Shown: positions 5,648-13,794 of the stretch, in pieces | Layout of the letters: every line of letters starts with the position of its first letter | Position numbering within the stretch: the stretch's first letter is position 1 | From: Bradyrhizobium sp. CCGE-LA001 | Lineage (GTDB): Bacteria > Pseudomonadota > Alphaproteobacteria > Rhizobiales > Xanthobacteraceae | Direction: 5' to 3' | Assembly (NCBI RefSeq): GCF_000296215.2 | Contig: NZ_CP013949.1 | Coordinates: forward strand, 2,411,501 to 2,475,500 | Length of the DNA: 64,000 nucleotides | The notes under the pieces: model-generated | The model's input: only the letters and a program-made list of their open reading frames with translations | Database searches by the model: none | Told to the model about the DNA's origin: nothing | Made by a program: the position numbers and the translations under genes

Positions 5648-7435
5648 TCATTGCTTACCGGGCATGATCGATTCGAACACCTGCCGCGCTGCTCCCTTGA
5701 TCATCCCGCTTTCGTTGGGATCGCCCTTCAGCAGCGCGAGCGAGAAATTCTTCGCCTGCTGCAGCGTGATATGCGGCGGCAGCGGCGGCACCTCCGGATC
5801 GGTCTTCACTTCCAGCACGACGGGCATCTCGCTCGCCAGCGCCTGTTCCCAGGCCGAGCCGAGCAGCTTTGGGCTGTCGACGAAGATGCCGCGCAGGCCG
5901 ATCAGCTCGGCGAAGCGCGAATAGGAAACATCGGGAATGCGCTGCGAGGCCTCGAACTTGGGATCGCCGTTGATGATGCGTTGCTCCCAGGTGACCTGGT
6001 TGAGGTCTTCGTTGTTGAAGACGCAGACGACGAAGCGCGGATCCCGCCACGAGCGCCAGTATTTCGCGGCCGTGATCAGCTCGGCCATGTTGTTCATCTG
6101 CATGGCGCCGTCGCCGACCAGCGCGATCACCGGCCGGTCCGGATGGGCATATTTGGCGGCGAGTGCGTAAGGCACCGCAGCGCCCATCGAGGCGAGGCCC
6201 CCCGAGAGTGACGCCGTCATGCCGCGGCGCATCTTCAGGTCGCGCGCGAACCAGTTGGCACAGGAGCCGGAATCGCTGGTGATGATCGCGCGGTCGGGCA
6301 GGCGCGGGGACAATTCCCAGGCGACGAGCTGCGGATTGACGGGCGCAGCCGGCTGATGCGCGCGGTCGTCCAGCGTCGTCCACCATTTTGCGACATCGTC
6401 CTCGATGCCCTTGCGCCAGGCGCCGTCGCTCTTCGCCGCGAGTCGCGGTAACAGCGCGCGCAATGTTTCGGCGGCATCGCCGACGAGGCCGACCTCCATG
6501 GGAAAGCGGATCGACATCATGCTGGCGTCGATGTCGATCTGCACACCGCGCGCTGCGCCTTCCTTGGGCAGGAATTCCGCATAGGGAAAGGCGGAGCCGA
6601 CCATCAGCAGCGTGTCGCACTCCATCATCATGTTGTAGCTGGGCTCGGTGCCGAGCAGGCCGATTGAGCCGGTGACCCAGGGCAGGTCGTCGGGCAGCGC
6701 GGCCTTGCCGAGCAGCGCCTTGGCGCAGCCGGCCGACAGCCGGTCGGCGACCGCGATGACTTCGTCGGTGGCGCCAAGCGCGCCGGCGCCGACGAGCATC
6801 GCAACCTTCTTGCCGGCATTGAGGACGTCGGCCGCGCGGTCGAGATCGGCGTCGCGGGGCATGATTCTGGGCACGCTATAGCCGATGCCGGAATGCAGCG
6901 TGCCGTGAGCGCGGGGCGGGTCCTCGTAGGTCTCTTCCTGCAGGTCGTTGGGCAGGATGATCACGGTCGGGGTCCGCCGCGCCAGCGCGATCCGGACCGA
7001 GCGGTCGATCAGGTGTCGCACTTGCGCAGGCGAGGAGGCCTGCATGACATAGGCGCCGGCGACGTCCTTGAACATCGAGAGAAGATCAAGTTCCTGCTGA
7101 TAATGGCCGCCCAGCGCATTGCGAGCCTGCTGGCCGACGATCGCCAGCACCGGTTGGTGATCGAGCAATGCATCATAGAGACCAGTGACGAGATGCGAGG
7201 CACCTGGACCGGAGGTCGCGATGCAGACGCCGAGCTGCCCTGAGAATTTCGCGTAGGCGGTCGCCATGAACGCCGCCATCTCCTCATGCCGTGCCTGGAC
7301 GAAGCCGATCTTGCCTTCGGCCCGGTTCATGGCGCCGAACACGCCGTTGATGCCGTCTCCGGGGTAGCCGAAGATATGACGCACGCCCCATTGATGCAGG
7401 CGCTGAACGATGAAGTCGGAGACGGTCTGGGACAT
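5648..7435 (-). CDS. ThDP-dependent enzyme, pyruvate oxidase / acetolactate synthase-like
   Basis: The 595-residue protein has the three-domain layout of the POX/AHAS family. The N-terminal PYR domain has catalytic Glu in RHEEMAAFMATAYAK and GPGASHLVTGLYDAL. The central domain has GSAFPYAEFLP. The C-terminal PP domain has the ThDP/Mg motif GDGAMQMNNMAELITAAKY, continuing to a FNNEDLNQVTWEQR segment. It resembles stress-linked 'thiamine pyrophosphate-requiring' enzymes related to PoxB rather than a biosynthetic IlvB, since no small subunit is adjacent. The start at MSQTVSDF (7435) fits the family N-terminus and lies just downstream of the promoter at 7476-7500. The product could be acetate/CO2 from pyruvate; the exact substrate is unproven. 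Confidence 0.85.
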   Translation of the reverse strand: MSQTVSDFIVQRLHQWGVRHIFGYPGDGINGVFGAMNRAEGKIGFVQARHEEMAAFMATAYAKFSGQLGVCIATSGPGASHLVTGLYDALLDHQPVLAIVGQQARNALGGHYQQELDLLSMFKDVAGAYVMQASSPAQVRHLIDRSVRIALARRTPTVIILPNDLQEETYEDPPRAHGTLHSGIGYSVPRIMPRDADLDRAADVLNAGKKVAMLVGAGALGATDEVIAVADRLSAGCAKALLGKAALPDDLPWVTGSIGLLGTEPSYNMMMECDTLLMVGSAFPYAEFLPKEGAARGVQIDIDASMMSIRFPMEVGLVGDAAETLRALLPRLAAKSDGAWRKGIEDDVAKWWTTLDDRAHQPAAPVNPQLVAWELSPRLPDRAIITSDSGSCANWFARDLKMRRGMTASLSGGLASMGAAVPYALAAKYAHPDRPVIALVGDGAMQMNNMAELITAAKYWRSWRDPRFVVCVFNNEDLNQVTWEQRIINGDPKFEASQRIPDVSYSRFAELIGLRGIFVDSPKLLGSAWEQALASEMPVVLEVKTDPEVPPLPPHITLQQAKNFSLALLKGDPNESGMIKGAARQVFESIMPGKQ

Positions 7436-7475
7436 GCGGGCGGCTCTCTTGGTTGCGGCCTCGTTAGCCTCAGAG

Positions 7476-7500
7476 AACCGGTTGTCTGTGGCGATGTTCC
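7476..7500 (-). promoter_or_regulatory. EcfG-like promoter for the ThDP enzyme operon
   Basis: On the minus strand GGAAC (7500-7496) precedes GGTT (7479-7476) by 16 bases, one mismatch from the EcfG -10 element. It is 41 bases from the ATG at 7435. It is arranged back to back with a similar plus-strand motif at 7524-7549. Confidence 0.5.
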
Positions 7501-7523
7501 CAAGCTCTTGCGGAACACGCGCC

Positions 7524-7549
7524 GGAACGATCACTCACCCCTTGCGGTT
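7524..7549 (+). promoter_or_regulatory. EcfG-like promoter for the PRC-barrel gene
   Basis: GGAAC (7524-7528) is followed after 17 bases by GGTT (7546-7549), close to the EcfG consensus with its allowed 16-17 base spacing. It is 31 bases before the ATG at 7580. A second GGAAC occurs at 7512 but lacks a partner element. Confidence 0.45.
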
Positions 7550-7579
7550 GATTCACAAATGGCTGAGTGGAGAATGACG

Positions 7580-7954
7580 ATGCTGAATCAGGGCGAACTG
7601 GACCGCAACGAGATGGGCCGGCTGATCGGAAGCGACAAGGTCGAAGGAACAGCCGTCTACGGCGCCGATCGGAACAAGATCGGCTCGATCGAACGGGTCA
7701 TGATTGACAAGATCAGCGGCAAGGTCTCTTACGCGGTGCTTGGTTTCGGCGGCTTTCTCGGCCTCGGCAATGATCACTATCCATTGCCCTGGCAGTCGCT
7801 GAGATACGACACCGAACTCGGCGGCTACGTTACTGCGATTACCGCCAAGGATCTGGAAGGTGCGCCAAAATACGGCGAGAAGACCGAGTGGAACTGGGGC
7901 GACGATGCCGCCGTCCGCGGGATCAATGCCTATTACGGTGTCCCCTTCGCCTAA
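7580..7954 (+). CDS. PRC-barrel domain protein
   Basis: The 124-residue product (MLNQGELDRNEMGRLIGSDK) has a PRC-barrel fold signature: LIGSDKVEGTAVYGADRNKI, then VMIDKISGKVSYAVLGFGGF and HYPLPWQSLRYD. PRC-barrel proteins of this kind are small soluble proteins often found in stress regulons; their molecular role is unclear. Three in-frame ATGs exist (7559, 7574, 7580); the one at 7580 is chosen because GGAGA lies 6 bases upstream of it. The gene at 7970 follows after 15 bases, forming a two-gene operon that ends in a strong terminator. Confidence 0.8.
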   Translation: MLNQGELDRNEMGRLIGSDKVEGTAVYGADRNKIGSIERVMIDKISGKVSYAVLGFGGFLGLGNDHYPLPWQSLRYDTELGGYVTAITAKDLEGAPKYGEKTEWNWGDDAAVRGINAYYGVPFA

Positions 7955-7969
7955 CGAAAGGACGATCCG

Positions 7970-8128
7970 ATGAGCAAGGAACGACCCACTGACGATCCCC
8001 GACAGCAGAGCGACTGGGGTTCGCACAGGCAAACGGACAAGCCCTGGAAGGGCAATCCAGAGAAGGAACAGGGCTCGGACGAGGTGAAACCCGATCTCGA
8101 GAAGTGGCACGAGACCAAGACGCACTGA
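7970..8128 (+). CDS. Small hydrophilic protein (52 aa)
   Basis: The product starts MSKERPTDDPRQQSDWGSHR and ends EVKPDLEKWHETKTH. It is highly charged with Trp-anchored motifs (SDWGSHRQTDKPWKGNPEKE) and no hydrophobic core. It is reminiscent of short stress-induced disordered proteins. The ribosome binding site is GAAAGGA before the ATG. It is second in the operon with the PRC-barrel gene and sits just before a terminator. Function unknown. Confidence 0.6.
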   Translation: MSKERPTDDPRQQSDWGSHRQTDKPWKGNPEKEQGSDEVKPDLEKWHETKTH

Positions 8129-8156
8129 AGTGCGCTCCTTTAAACGATATCATGGA

Positions 8157-8188
8157 GAAGCGCGGCGCCGGTGCCGCGCTTCTTTTTT
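8157..8188 (+). terminator. Intrinsic terminator of the PRC-barrel operon
   Basis: GAAGCGCGGC (8157-8166), a 6-base loop, then GCCGCGCTTC (8173-8182) followed by TTTTTT. This is a perfect 10-bp stem and a textbook factor-independent terminator, 28 bases past the stop at 8128. Confidence 0.85.
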
Positions 8189-8318
8189 GCGCACCGCGTT
8201 CACGAAAGGCAGAGGCGCTTGAGCACCAGGGAACCATGGTTCTGCACTGCGGTTGGGCTCCCGGTGCGCAAGCACGTTCAAGTTGCTTGCTGCCGTCAGC
8301 CCGAGAATAGGTGCCACC

Positions 8319-9473
8319 GTGGATGCTCAAACCCGGGAGCGTAGGCCGTCTGTGGAGCAGCCGCAGAAGGCGAAGGAAGCTCCGACATTCAATCCCGATC
8401 AGGTTCTCCACGGCGAAGATAAGGCGGACAAGCCGACGCCGTCGTTGCGCGACCGGCTCCGCGAGCATTGGCTGCTTGCGACCGTCGGCGTCCTTGTGCT
8501 GATTGCGGCGCTCGCCGGCGCTTTGCTTTATTGGCTTGATGTTCGGCACTACGAGTCCACCGATGACGCCTTCGTTGCCGCGCGCAGCTTTTCGGTCGCC
8601 TCCAAGGTCGGCGGCTACGTGACCGATATCCCTGTCACCGACAATCAGCACGTCAAGGCCGGCGATCTCCTGGCCAAGATCGACGAGCGCGACTACCGGA
8701 TCGCGATCGAGCAGGCCGACGCGCAGGTCGCGGTCTCCAAGGCGAATATCGACAATGTCGAGGCGCAGATCGTCTCCCAGGAGGAGCAGATCAAGCAGGC
8801 CCAAGCCCAGCTCGAGCAGGCGCAAGCCCAGCTTCAGTTCGCGCAGGAGGAGTTCAAGCGCGCCGAAGAGCTGGTCGAGAAAGGCGCCGGCACCGTGCAG
8901 CGCCAGCAGCAGACCCGGTCCGATCTCCAGGCGCAGCAGGCCAACACGGAGCGCGCGAAGACTGCGGTCACCGCAGCCCAACTCGGCATCAAGACGCTGC
9001 AAGCGCAGCGCGAAGGCGCCAAGGCGCAGCTCGCGCAATCGCAGGCGCAGCTCGACCAGGCCAGGCTGAACCTGCAATACACCAACGTCGTCGCGGCGCA
9101 GTCCGGCCGCGTGGTCAAGCTCTCGGGCGCCAAAGGCACGTTCGTCACGGCCGGTCAGAGCCTGATGATGTTCGTGCCCGACGAGGTCTGGATCGTCGCC
9201 AATTACAAGGAAACCCAGCTGAGCGACATGCGGCCGGGCCAGCCGGTCGAGATTCGCATCGATGCCTATCCCGGCCGCAAGCTGACCGGCCACGTCGAGT
9301 CCGTGCAGCCCGGCTCGGGCACGGCCTTCAGCCTGCTGCCGGCCGAGAATGCCACGGGCAATTACGTCAAGGTGGTGCAGCGCGTGCCGGTGAAGATCGT
9401 GGTCGACAATTGGCCGCCCGATCTGCCCGTTGGTCCCGGCATGTCGGTCGTGCCCTGGACCAGGGTGCGATGA
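8319..9473 (+). CDS. HlyD-family efflux adaptor (EmrA-like)
   Basis: The 384-residue protein has a cytoplasmic N-terminus of about 50 residues and one membrane span (WLLATVGVLVLIAALAGALL). The split biotinyl-lipoyl half ARSFSVASKVGGYVTDIPVT follows, then a long Gln/Ala-rich coiled coil (about residues 125-240), the second lipoyl half (NVVAAQSGRVVKLSGAKGTF) and a beta-barrel domain. It is the periplasmic adaptor that links the inner-membrane pump to an outer-membrane channel. The start is taken as GTG 8319 (VDAQTRERRP); ATG 8253 is a longer alternative. The stop overlaps the pump gene by 4 bases (ATGA). No TolC-like gene is adjacent. Confidence 0.85.
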   Translation: MDAQTRERRPSVEQPQKAKEAPTFNPDQVLHGEDKADKPTPSLRDRLREHWLLATVGVLVLIAALAGALLYWLDVRHYESTDDAFVAARSFSVASKVGGYVTDIPVTDNQHVKAGDLLAKIDERDYRIAIEQADAQVAVSKANIDNVEAQIVSQEEQIKQAQAQLEQAQAQLQFAQEEFKRAEELVEKGAGTVQRQQQTRSDLQAQQANTERAKTAVTAAQLGIKTLQAQREGAKAQLAQSQAQLDQARLNLQYTNVVAAQSGRVVKLSGAKGTFVTAGQSLMMFVPDEVWIVANYKETQLSDMRPGQPVEIRIDAYPGRKLTGHVESVQPGSGTAFSLLPAENATGNYVKVVQRVPVKIVVDNWPPDLPVGPGMSVVPWTRVR

Positions 9474-11089
9474 CGGATGCCACGCAAGGCGGCGCGTCCG
9501 CCGGCGGATGGTCGCCGGAGCGGTCGGCCGCGGGCGGGCACAATCCCTATCTGATCGCCTTCGTGGTCTCGATCGCGACCTTCATGGAGGTGCTCGACAC
9601 TACCATCGCCAACGTCGCATTGCGCCACATCGCTGGCAGCCTCGCGGTTGGCATCGACGAGAGCACCTACGTCATCACCAGCTATCTCGTCGCCAACGCC
9701 ATCGTGCTGTCGATCTCGGGCTGGCTGTCGACGGTGATCGGCCGCAAGCGCTTCTACATGATCTGCGTTGCGACCTTCACGCTGGCCTCGCTGCTCTGCG
9801 GCTTCGCCTGGAATCTGGAATCGCTCGTGCTGTTCCGCATTCTTCAGGGCCTCGGTGGCGGCGGCATGGCGACTAGCGAGCAGGCGATCCTTGCCGATTC
9901 CTTTCCGCCGCATAAGCGCGGCCAGGCTTTCGCCATCTACGGCGTGGCCGTCGTGGTCGCGCCGGTGATCGGCCCGACGCTCGGCGGCTGGATCACCGAC
10001 ACCTACACCTGGCACTGGGTGTTCCTGATCAACGTCCCCATGGGATTGCTGTCGCTGTTCCTGGTCGGCTCGCTGGTCAAGGAACCATCTGGTGCGGAGG
10101 AGGAGAGGCAGAAGCTGCTCAGCAAGGGCCTGCGTGTCGACTATGTCGGCTTCGCTCTCGTCGCGATCGGGCTCGGCTCGCTCGAATTCGTGCTCGATGA
10201 AGGCCAGCGCAAGGACTGGTTCGGATCGAACATGATCGTCGTCTTCGCGGTGCTTGCGGCCGTGTCGCTGCTCGCGCTGATCCCGTGGGAATTGTCGCGC
10301 AAGGATCCCATCGTGGATCTTCGCCTGCTCGGCCGGCGTCAGTTCGCCGCCTGTTTCCTGGTCATGCTCGCCACCGGCGCGGTGCTGATCTCGACCACCC
10401 AGCTTCTGCCGCAGTTGCTCCAGACCGAGCTGAACTACACGGCCATGCTGGCCGGACTTGCGCTGTCGCCGGGCGGTATCGCAACGTTGGTGCTGATGCC
10501 GGTGGTGGGGCGCCTCGTCAGCACGGTACAGCCGAAATACCTCATCATGTTCGGCGCCGCGATCGTCGCCTTCTCGATGTGGCATCTCACTGGACTCACG
10601 GGCGATATCACCTACGGCTACGCGGCGCTGTCGCGCATCTTCCTCGCGTTCGGTCTTCCCTTCCTGTTCCTGCCGGTGACGACCGCCTCCTATGACGGCA
10701 TCCCGCCCGACAAGACCAACCAGGCCTCGGCGCTGATCAATGTCGCCCGCAACATCGGGGGTTCGATGGGTGTCGTGCTGGCGCAGACCATGCTGGCGCA
10801 ACGCCAGCAATTTCACCAGAGCAGGCTGGTCGAGCACGCCGCGCCGTCCGATCTCGGCTACCAGCAGACCATCGACGCGATGACGCGTTACTTCCAGGCG
10901 CAGGGCTCGAACGCAAGCGACGCCGCCGCGCAGGCGGTGGCCTGGGTCGGCAAGACCTTGCAGCGGCAGGTCGACCTGCTCGCCTATATCGATGTGTTCT
11001 GGACGCTCGCGATCGTCGCGCTGCTGATGATTCCCACCGCAGCCGTGCTGCGCCGGATCGATCTGAGCGCGCCGGCGCGCGGTCATTGA
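9470..11089 (+). CDS. DHA2-family MFS multidrug transporter (EmrB-like)
   Basis: The 539-residue protein has about 14 membrane segments. The family N-terminal motif is FMEVLDTTIANVALRHIAGS, followed by a motif-A-like loop GWLSTVIGRKRFYMI and motif C in VVVAPVIGPTLGGWITD. These are DHA2 (14-TMS drug:proton antiporter) hallmarks. It would export amphipathic toxic compounds through the EmrA-like partner encoded immediately upstream, with a 4-base gene overlap. The start at ATG 9470 is set by that overlap. The substrate cannot be deduced. Confidence 0.88.
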   Translation: MTDATQGGASAGGWSPERSAAGGHNPYLIAFVVSIATFMEVLDTTIANVALRHIAGSLAVGIDESTYVITSYLVANAIVLSISGWLSTVIGRKRFYMICVATFTLASLLCGFAWNLESLVLFRILQGLGGGGMATSEQAILADSFPPHKRGQAFAIYGVAVVVAPVIGPTLGGWITDTYTWHWVFLINVPMGLLSLFLVGSLVKEPSGAEEERQKLLSKGLRVDYVGFALVAIGLGSLEFVLDEGQRKDWFGSNMIVVFAVLAAVSLLALIPWELSRKDPIVDLRLLGRRQFAACFLVMLATGAVLISTTQLLPQLLQTELNYTAMLAGLALSPGGIATLVLMPVVGRLVSTVQPKYLIMFGAAIVAFSMWHLTGLTGDITYGYAALSRIFLAFGLPFLFLPVTTASYDGIPPDKTNQASALINVARNIGGSMGVVLAQTMLAQRQQFHQSRLVEHAAPSDLGYQQTIDAMTRYFQAQGSNASDAAAQAVAWVGKTLQRQVDLLAYIDVFWTLAIVALLMIPTAAVLRRIDLSAPARGH

Positions 11090-11100
11090 GGTTGCCGCTG

Positions 11101-11220
11101 CCGTCATTGCGAGCGCAGCGACTTGTCCGCTGAAGCCTTTGGCAAAGGCGGAAGCAATCCAGGCTGTCTCGGCGGAAGGATTCTGGATTGCTTCGTCGCA
11201 AGGGCTCCTCGCAATGACGG
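11101..11220. repeat. Intergenic palindromic repeat, 'CGTCATTGCGAG' family
   Basis: The element starts CCGTCATTGCGAGCG and ends with its near inverse CTCCTCGCAATGACGG. Internal complementary parts GAAGCAATCCAG and CTGGATTGCTTC lie in the middle. It could fold into a long hairpin. A second copy lies at 32637-32729. This family is very common between Bradyrhizobium genes. Confidence 0.75.
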
Positions 11221-11243
11221 TTAGTGAGGTTCGCCTGCCTCCC

Positions 11244-11708
11244 TCACCCGACCGCCTCGCGTCGCCCCGGTCCCGCATGCACATGTACCTGCTTCGCATG
11301 CAGCACCTCGCCGCATTCCGAGCACACCATCACGGGGTCGAACAGCTTGCCGCAAGTCTTGTGCTCGTGCAGCATCGGGCGGCCGCGCTCGTCGCCCATA
11401 TGGGCGTCGCCCCAATGCACCATCGCCATGATGATCGGGTAGAGGTCGAGGCCCTTCTGGGTGAGGATGTATTCGTAGCGCTTGGGCGCATCGGAATAGG
11501 GCACGCGGCGCAGGATGCCGAAACGGACCAGCTTCTTCAGCCGCTCCGAGAGCAGGTGCCGGGTGATCTGGAGGGAGGACTGGAACGCCTCGAACCGCCG
11601 CACGCGCAAGAAGCACTCGCGCAGGATCAGCAGGGTCCAGCGGTCGCCGATCACCGCGATGGTGCGAGCAAGCGAGCAGGTTTCTTCGTCCAGCGTGTCC
11701 CATTTCAT
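11244..11708 (-). CDS. HxlR-family transcriptional regulator
   Basis: The 154-residue protein has the HxlR winged-helix domain: ARTIAVIGDRWTLLILRECF, FEAFQSSLQITRHLLSERLK, KLVRFGILRRVPYSD and YILTQKGLDLYPIIMAMVHW. The C-terminus carries CGKLFDPVMVCSECGEVLHA with a C-x2-C pair plus an extra Cys, possibly redox- or metal-sensing, as in some HxlR proteins that sense quinones or aldehydes. The start at 11708 has GGAGA 7 bases upstream. It is divergent from the SDR gene at 11884, with a palindrome between them (11805-11821), so it is the likely regulator of that gene. Confidence 0.88.
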   Translation of the reverse strand: MKWDTLDEETCSLARTIAVIGDRWTLLILRECFLRVRRFEAFQSSLQITRHLLSERLKKLVRFGILRRVPYSDAPKRYEYILTQKGLDLYPIIMAMVHWGDAHMGDERGRPMLHEHKTCGKLFDPVMVCSECGEVLHAKQVHVHAGPGRREAVG

Positions 11709-11799
11709 GTGCGGTCTCCGCGGGCAATCAGTCTGAAAAAAGAACTGACTTGAAGGGTCAGGACAATTCGTCATGGAAGCTAACATTTACCCATGGGGT

Positions 11800-11826
11800 T
11801 TGACAGTTCTATTTTAGAACTATAGC
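11800..11826 (+). promoter_or_regulatory. Promoter with embedded palindromic operator (HxlR target)
   Basis: TTGACA (11800-11805) is followed after 15 bases by TATAGC (11821-11826), a plausible sigma-70 promoter toward the SDR gene. A perfect inverted repeat AGTTCTA-TTT-TAGAACT (11805-11821) fills the space between the two boxes. A repressor bound there would block RNA polymerase. The HxlR gene lies on the other side of the same gap. Confidence 0.55.
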
Positions 11827-11883
11827 CTTCGGGGCACTGCGCGCTTGCCACGCCCACGGCGCGGCTCATCGGAGGAGGCGACT

Positions 11884-12621
11884 TTGCCCAAGCGAAACGC
11901 CACTGCGGCCGTCATCGGGGCCGGAGATTTCATCGGCTCGGAGATCGCCAAGAAGTTCGCCGGCGAAGGCTTTACCGTCTTCGCCGGCCGTCGCAATGGC
12001 GACAAGCTCGCGCCGCTGGTGAAGGATATCGAAGCTGCCGGTGGTGAGATCCATGCGCGCTCGCTCGATGCGCGCAAAGAGGACGAAGTCATTGCCTTCC
12101 TCGATGATGCCGACAAGCACGCGCCGCTGGATGTCTGCATCTTCAACGTCGGCGCCAACGTCAATTTCCCGATCCTCGACACCACCGAGCGCGTGTTCCG
12201 GAAGGTATGGGAGATGGCCTGCTATTCCGGCTTCCTGGCGGGCCGCGAAGCGGCGCGGCTGATGCTGCCGCACGGCGGCGGCAACATCTTCTTCACCGGC
12301 GCCACCGCGTCCTTGCGCGGCGGCAGCGGCTTTGCCGCTTTCGCCAGCGCCAAGTTCGGCCTGCGTGCGGTGGCCCAGGCGATGGCGCGCGAGCTCGGGC
12401 CCAAGAACATCCACGTCGCTCACCTCATCATCGATTCCGGCGTCGACACCGAATGGGTGCGCCAGCGCCGGCTTGAGGCGCTCGGGCCGAATGCGCTGGA
12501 CAATCCCGATCTCCTGATGCCGCCATCCTCGGTCGCCGACGCCTATTGGCAGCTCTACCAGCAGCCGAAGAGCGCCTGGACCTTCGAGATGGAGATCCGC
12601 CCGTTCGGAGAGAAATGGTGA
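11884..12621 (+). CDS. SDR-family NAD(P)-dependent oxidoreductase, TTG start
   Basis: A 245-residue short-chain dehydrogenase-like protein. The Rossmann N-terminus AAVIGAGDFIGSEIAKKFAG has GAGDFIG in place of TGxxxGxG, a form seen in atypical SDRs. FNVGANVNFPI stands where NNAG usually is, and the active site region reads FTGATASLRGGSGFAAFASAKFG, where Phe replaces the catalytic Tyr of Y-x3-K. The start is TTG 11884, with GGAGGAG 6 bases upstream; no ATG is better placed. The HxlR gene is divergent and probably controls it. The substrate is unknown and the missing Tyr makes classical SDR catalysis doubtful. Confidence 0.8.
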   Translation: MPKRNATAAVIGAGDFIGSEIAKKFAGEGFTVFAGRRNGDKLAPLVKDIEAAGGEIHARSLDARKEDEVIAFLDDADKHAPLDVCIFNVGANVNFPILDTTERVFRKVWEMACYSGFLAGREAARLMLPHGGGNIFFTGATASLRGGSGFAAFASAKFGLRAVAQAMARELGPKNIHVAHLIIDSGVDTEWVRQRRLEALGPNALDNPDLLMPPSSVADAYWQLYQQPKSAWTFEMEIRPFGEKW

Positions 12622-12685
12622 CCACGGCACGCGACTACGGTTAGACTGGACCCGACATCAAACGAGGCTTTGGGAGGAAACCGAC

Positions 12686-13687
12686 GTGAAGACTGCGATC
12701 ACCGAACTGTTCGGCATCGAGCATCCGATCATCCAGGGCGGCATGCATTTCGTCGGCTTTGCCGAGCTGGCGGCGGCCGTCTCCAATGCCGGCGGGCTCG
12801 GCATCATCACCGGTCTCACGCAGAAGACGCCGGAATTGCTCGCGAAGGAAATCGCGCGCTGCCGCGACATGACCGACAAGCCGTTCGGTGTGAATCTCAC
12901 CTTCCTGCCGACCTTCGCTGCGCCGCCTTACCCGGAATACATCGCGGCCATCGTCGAGGGCGGCATCAAGGCGGTGGAGACTGCGGGCCGCAGCCCGGAA
13001 GCCTACATGCCGGCGCTGAAGGCCGCGGGCATCAAGGTGATCCACAAATGCACCTCGGTCCGTCATTCGCTGAAGGCCGAACGCATCGGCTGCGATGCCG
13101 TCAGCGTCGACGGCTTCGAGTGCGGCGGTCATCCTGGCGAGGACGACATACCCAACATGATCCTGCTGCCGCGAGCAGCGGAGGAACTGAGGATCCCGTT
13201 CGTTGCCTCGGGCGGCATGGCCGACGGGCGCAGCCTCGTCGCCGCGCTGTCGCTGGGCGCCGCCGGCATGAACATGGGCACGCGCTTCATCGCCACCAAG
13301 GAAGCGCCGGTGCATCAGAACGTCAAGAACGCGCTGGTCGCGGCCACCGAACTCGACACGCGCCTCATCATGCGGGCGCTGCGCAATACCGAGCGCGTCC
13401 TGAAGAACGCCAATGTCGATCGCCTCATCGAGATCGAGCGCGAGAAGGGCGCCAGCCTGAAGATCGACGACATTCACGATCAGGTCGCCGGCGTCTATCC
13501 CAAGATCATGCTGGACGGCCAGATGGACGCGGGGGCCTGGAGCTGCGGCATGGTCGCCGGCCTCATCCACGACATCCCCTCCTGCAAGGAACTCGTCGAC
13601 CGCATCATGGCCGAGGCCGAGCAGATCATCCGCAGCCGCCTGATGGGGTTCCTGGATGAGACGGGGGCGACGCGAAAGGTCGCGTGA
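12686..13687 (+). CDS. Nitronate monooxygenase family protein (FMN-dependent)
   Basis: The 333-residue TIM-barrel protein starts MKTAITELFGIEHPIIQGGM. It has the FMN-binding stretches GGLGIITGL, GVNLTFLPT, the class motif DGFECGGHPGEDD, FVASGGMADGRSLVAALSLG (phosphate site) and AAGMNMGTRFIATKEAPVH. The family oxidises alkyl nitronates (for example propionate-3-nitronate) using O2; related 2-nitropropane-dioxygenase-like proteins of unknown substrate share the fold. The ribosome binding site is GGGAGGAAA. It lies 64 bases after the SDR gene on the same strand and might be part of its operon. Confidence 0.85.
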   Translation: MKTAITELFGIEHPIIQGGMHFVGFAELAAAVSNAGGLGIITGLTQKTPELLAKEIARCRDMTDKPFGVNLTFLPTFAAPPYPEYIAAIVEGGIKAVETAGRSPEAYMPALKAAGIKVIHKCTSVRHSLKAERIGCDAVSVDGFECGGHPGEDDIPNMILLPRAAEELRIPFVASGGMADGRSLVAALSLGAAGMNMGTRFIATKEAPVHQNVKNALVAATELDTRLIMRALRNTERVLKNANVDRLIEIEREKGASLKIDDIHDQVAGVYPKIMLDGQMDAGAWSCGMVAGLIHDIPSCKELVDRIMAEAEQIIRSRLMGFLDETGATRKVA

Positions 13688-13751
13688 CACCGCCAAACTT
13701 CTTAACCACGGCGGCATTCACCGCTGGAATTGCGCGCGATGCCTCCTAGAT

Positions 13752-13768
13752 AGGGGTAAATTACCCCT
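13752..13768. promoter_or_regulatory. 17-bp perfect palindrome upstream of a secreted protein gene
   Basis: AGGGGTAA-A-TTACCCCT is symmetrical over 8-bp arms around one base. It lies 27 bases before the GTG start at 13795 and 65 bases after the stop of the preceding gene. The 1-base centre makes it a poor RNA hairpin but a good dimer-binding site, so an operator is more likely than a terminator. Confidence 0.4.
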
Positions 13769-13794
13769 TTCATGATCAATTTCAGGAGGCGTCC

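Noticed and set aside
9362..11299. Long minus-strand frame opposite the EmrB-like gene
   Set aside because: Low-complexity Arg/His/Gln-rich translation lying antisense to an unmistakable 14-span transporter.
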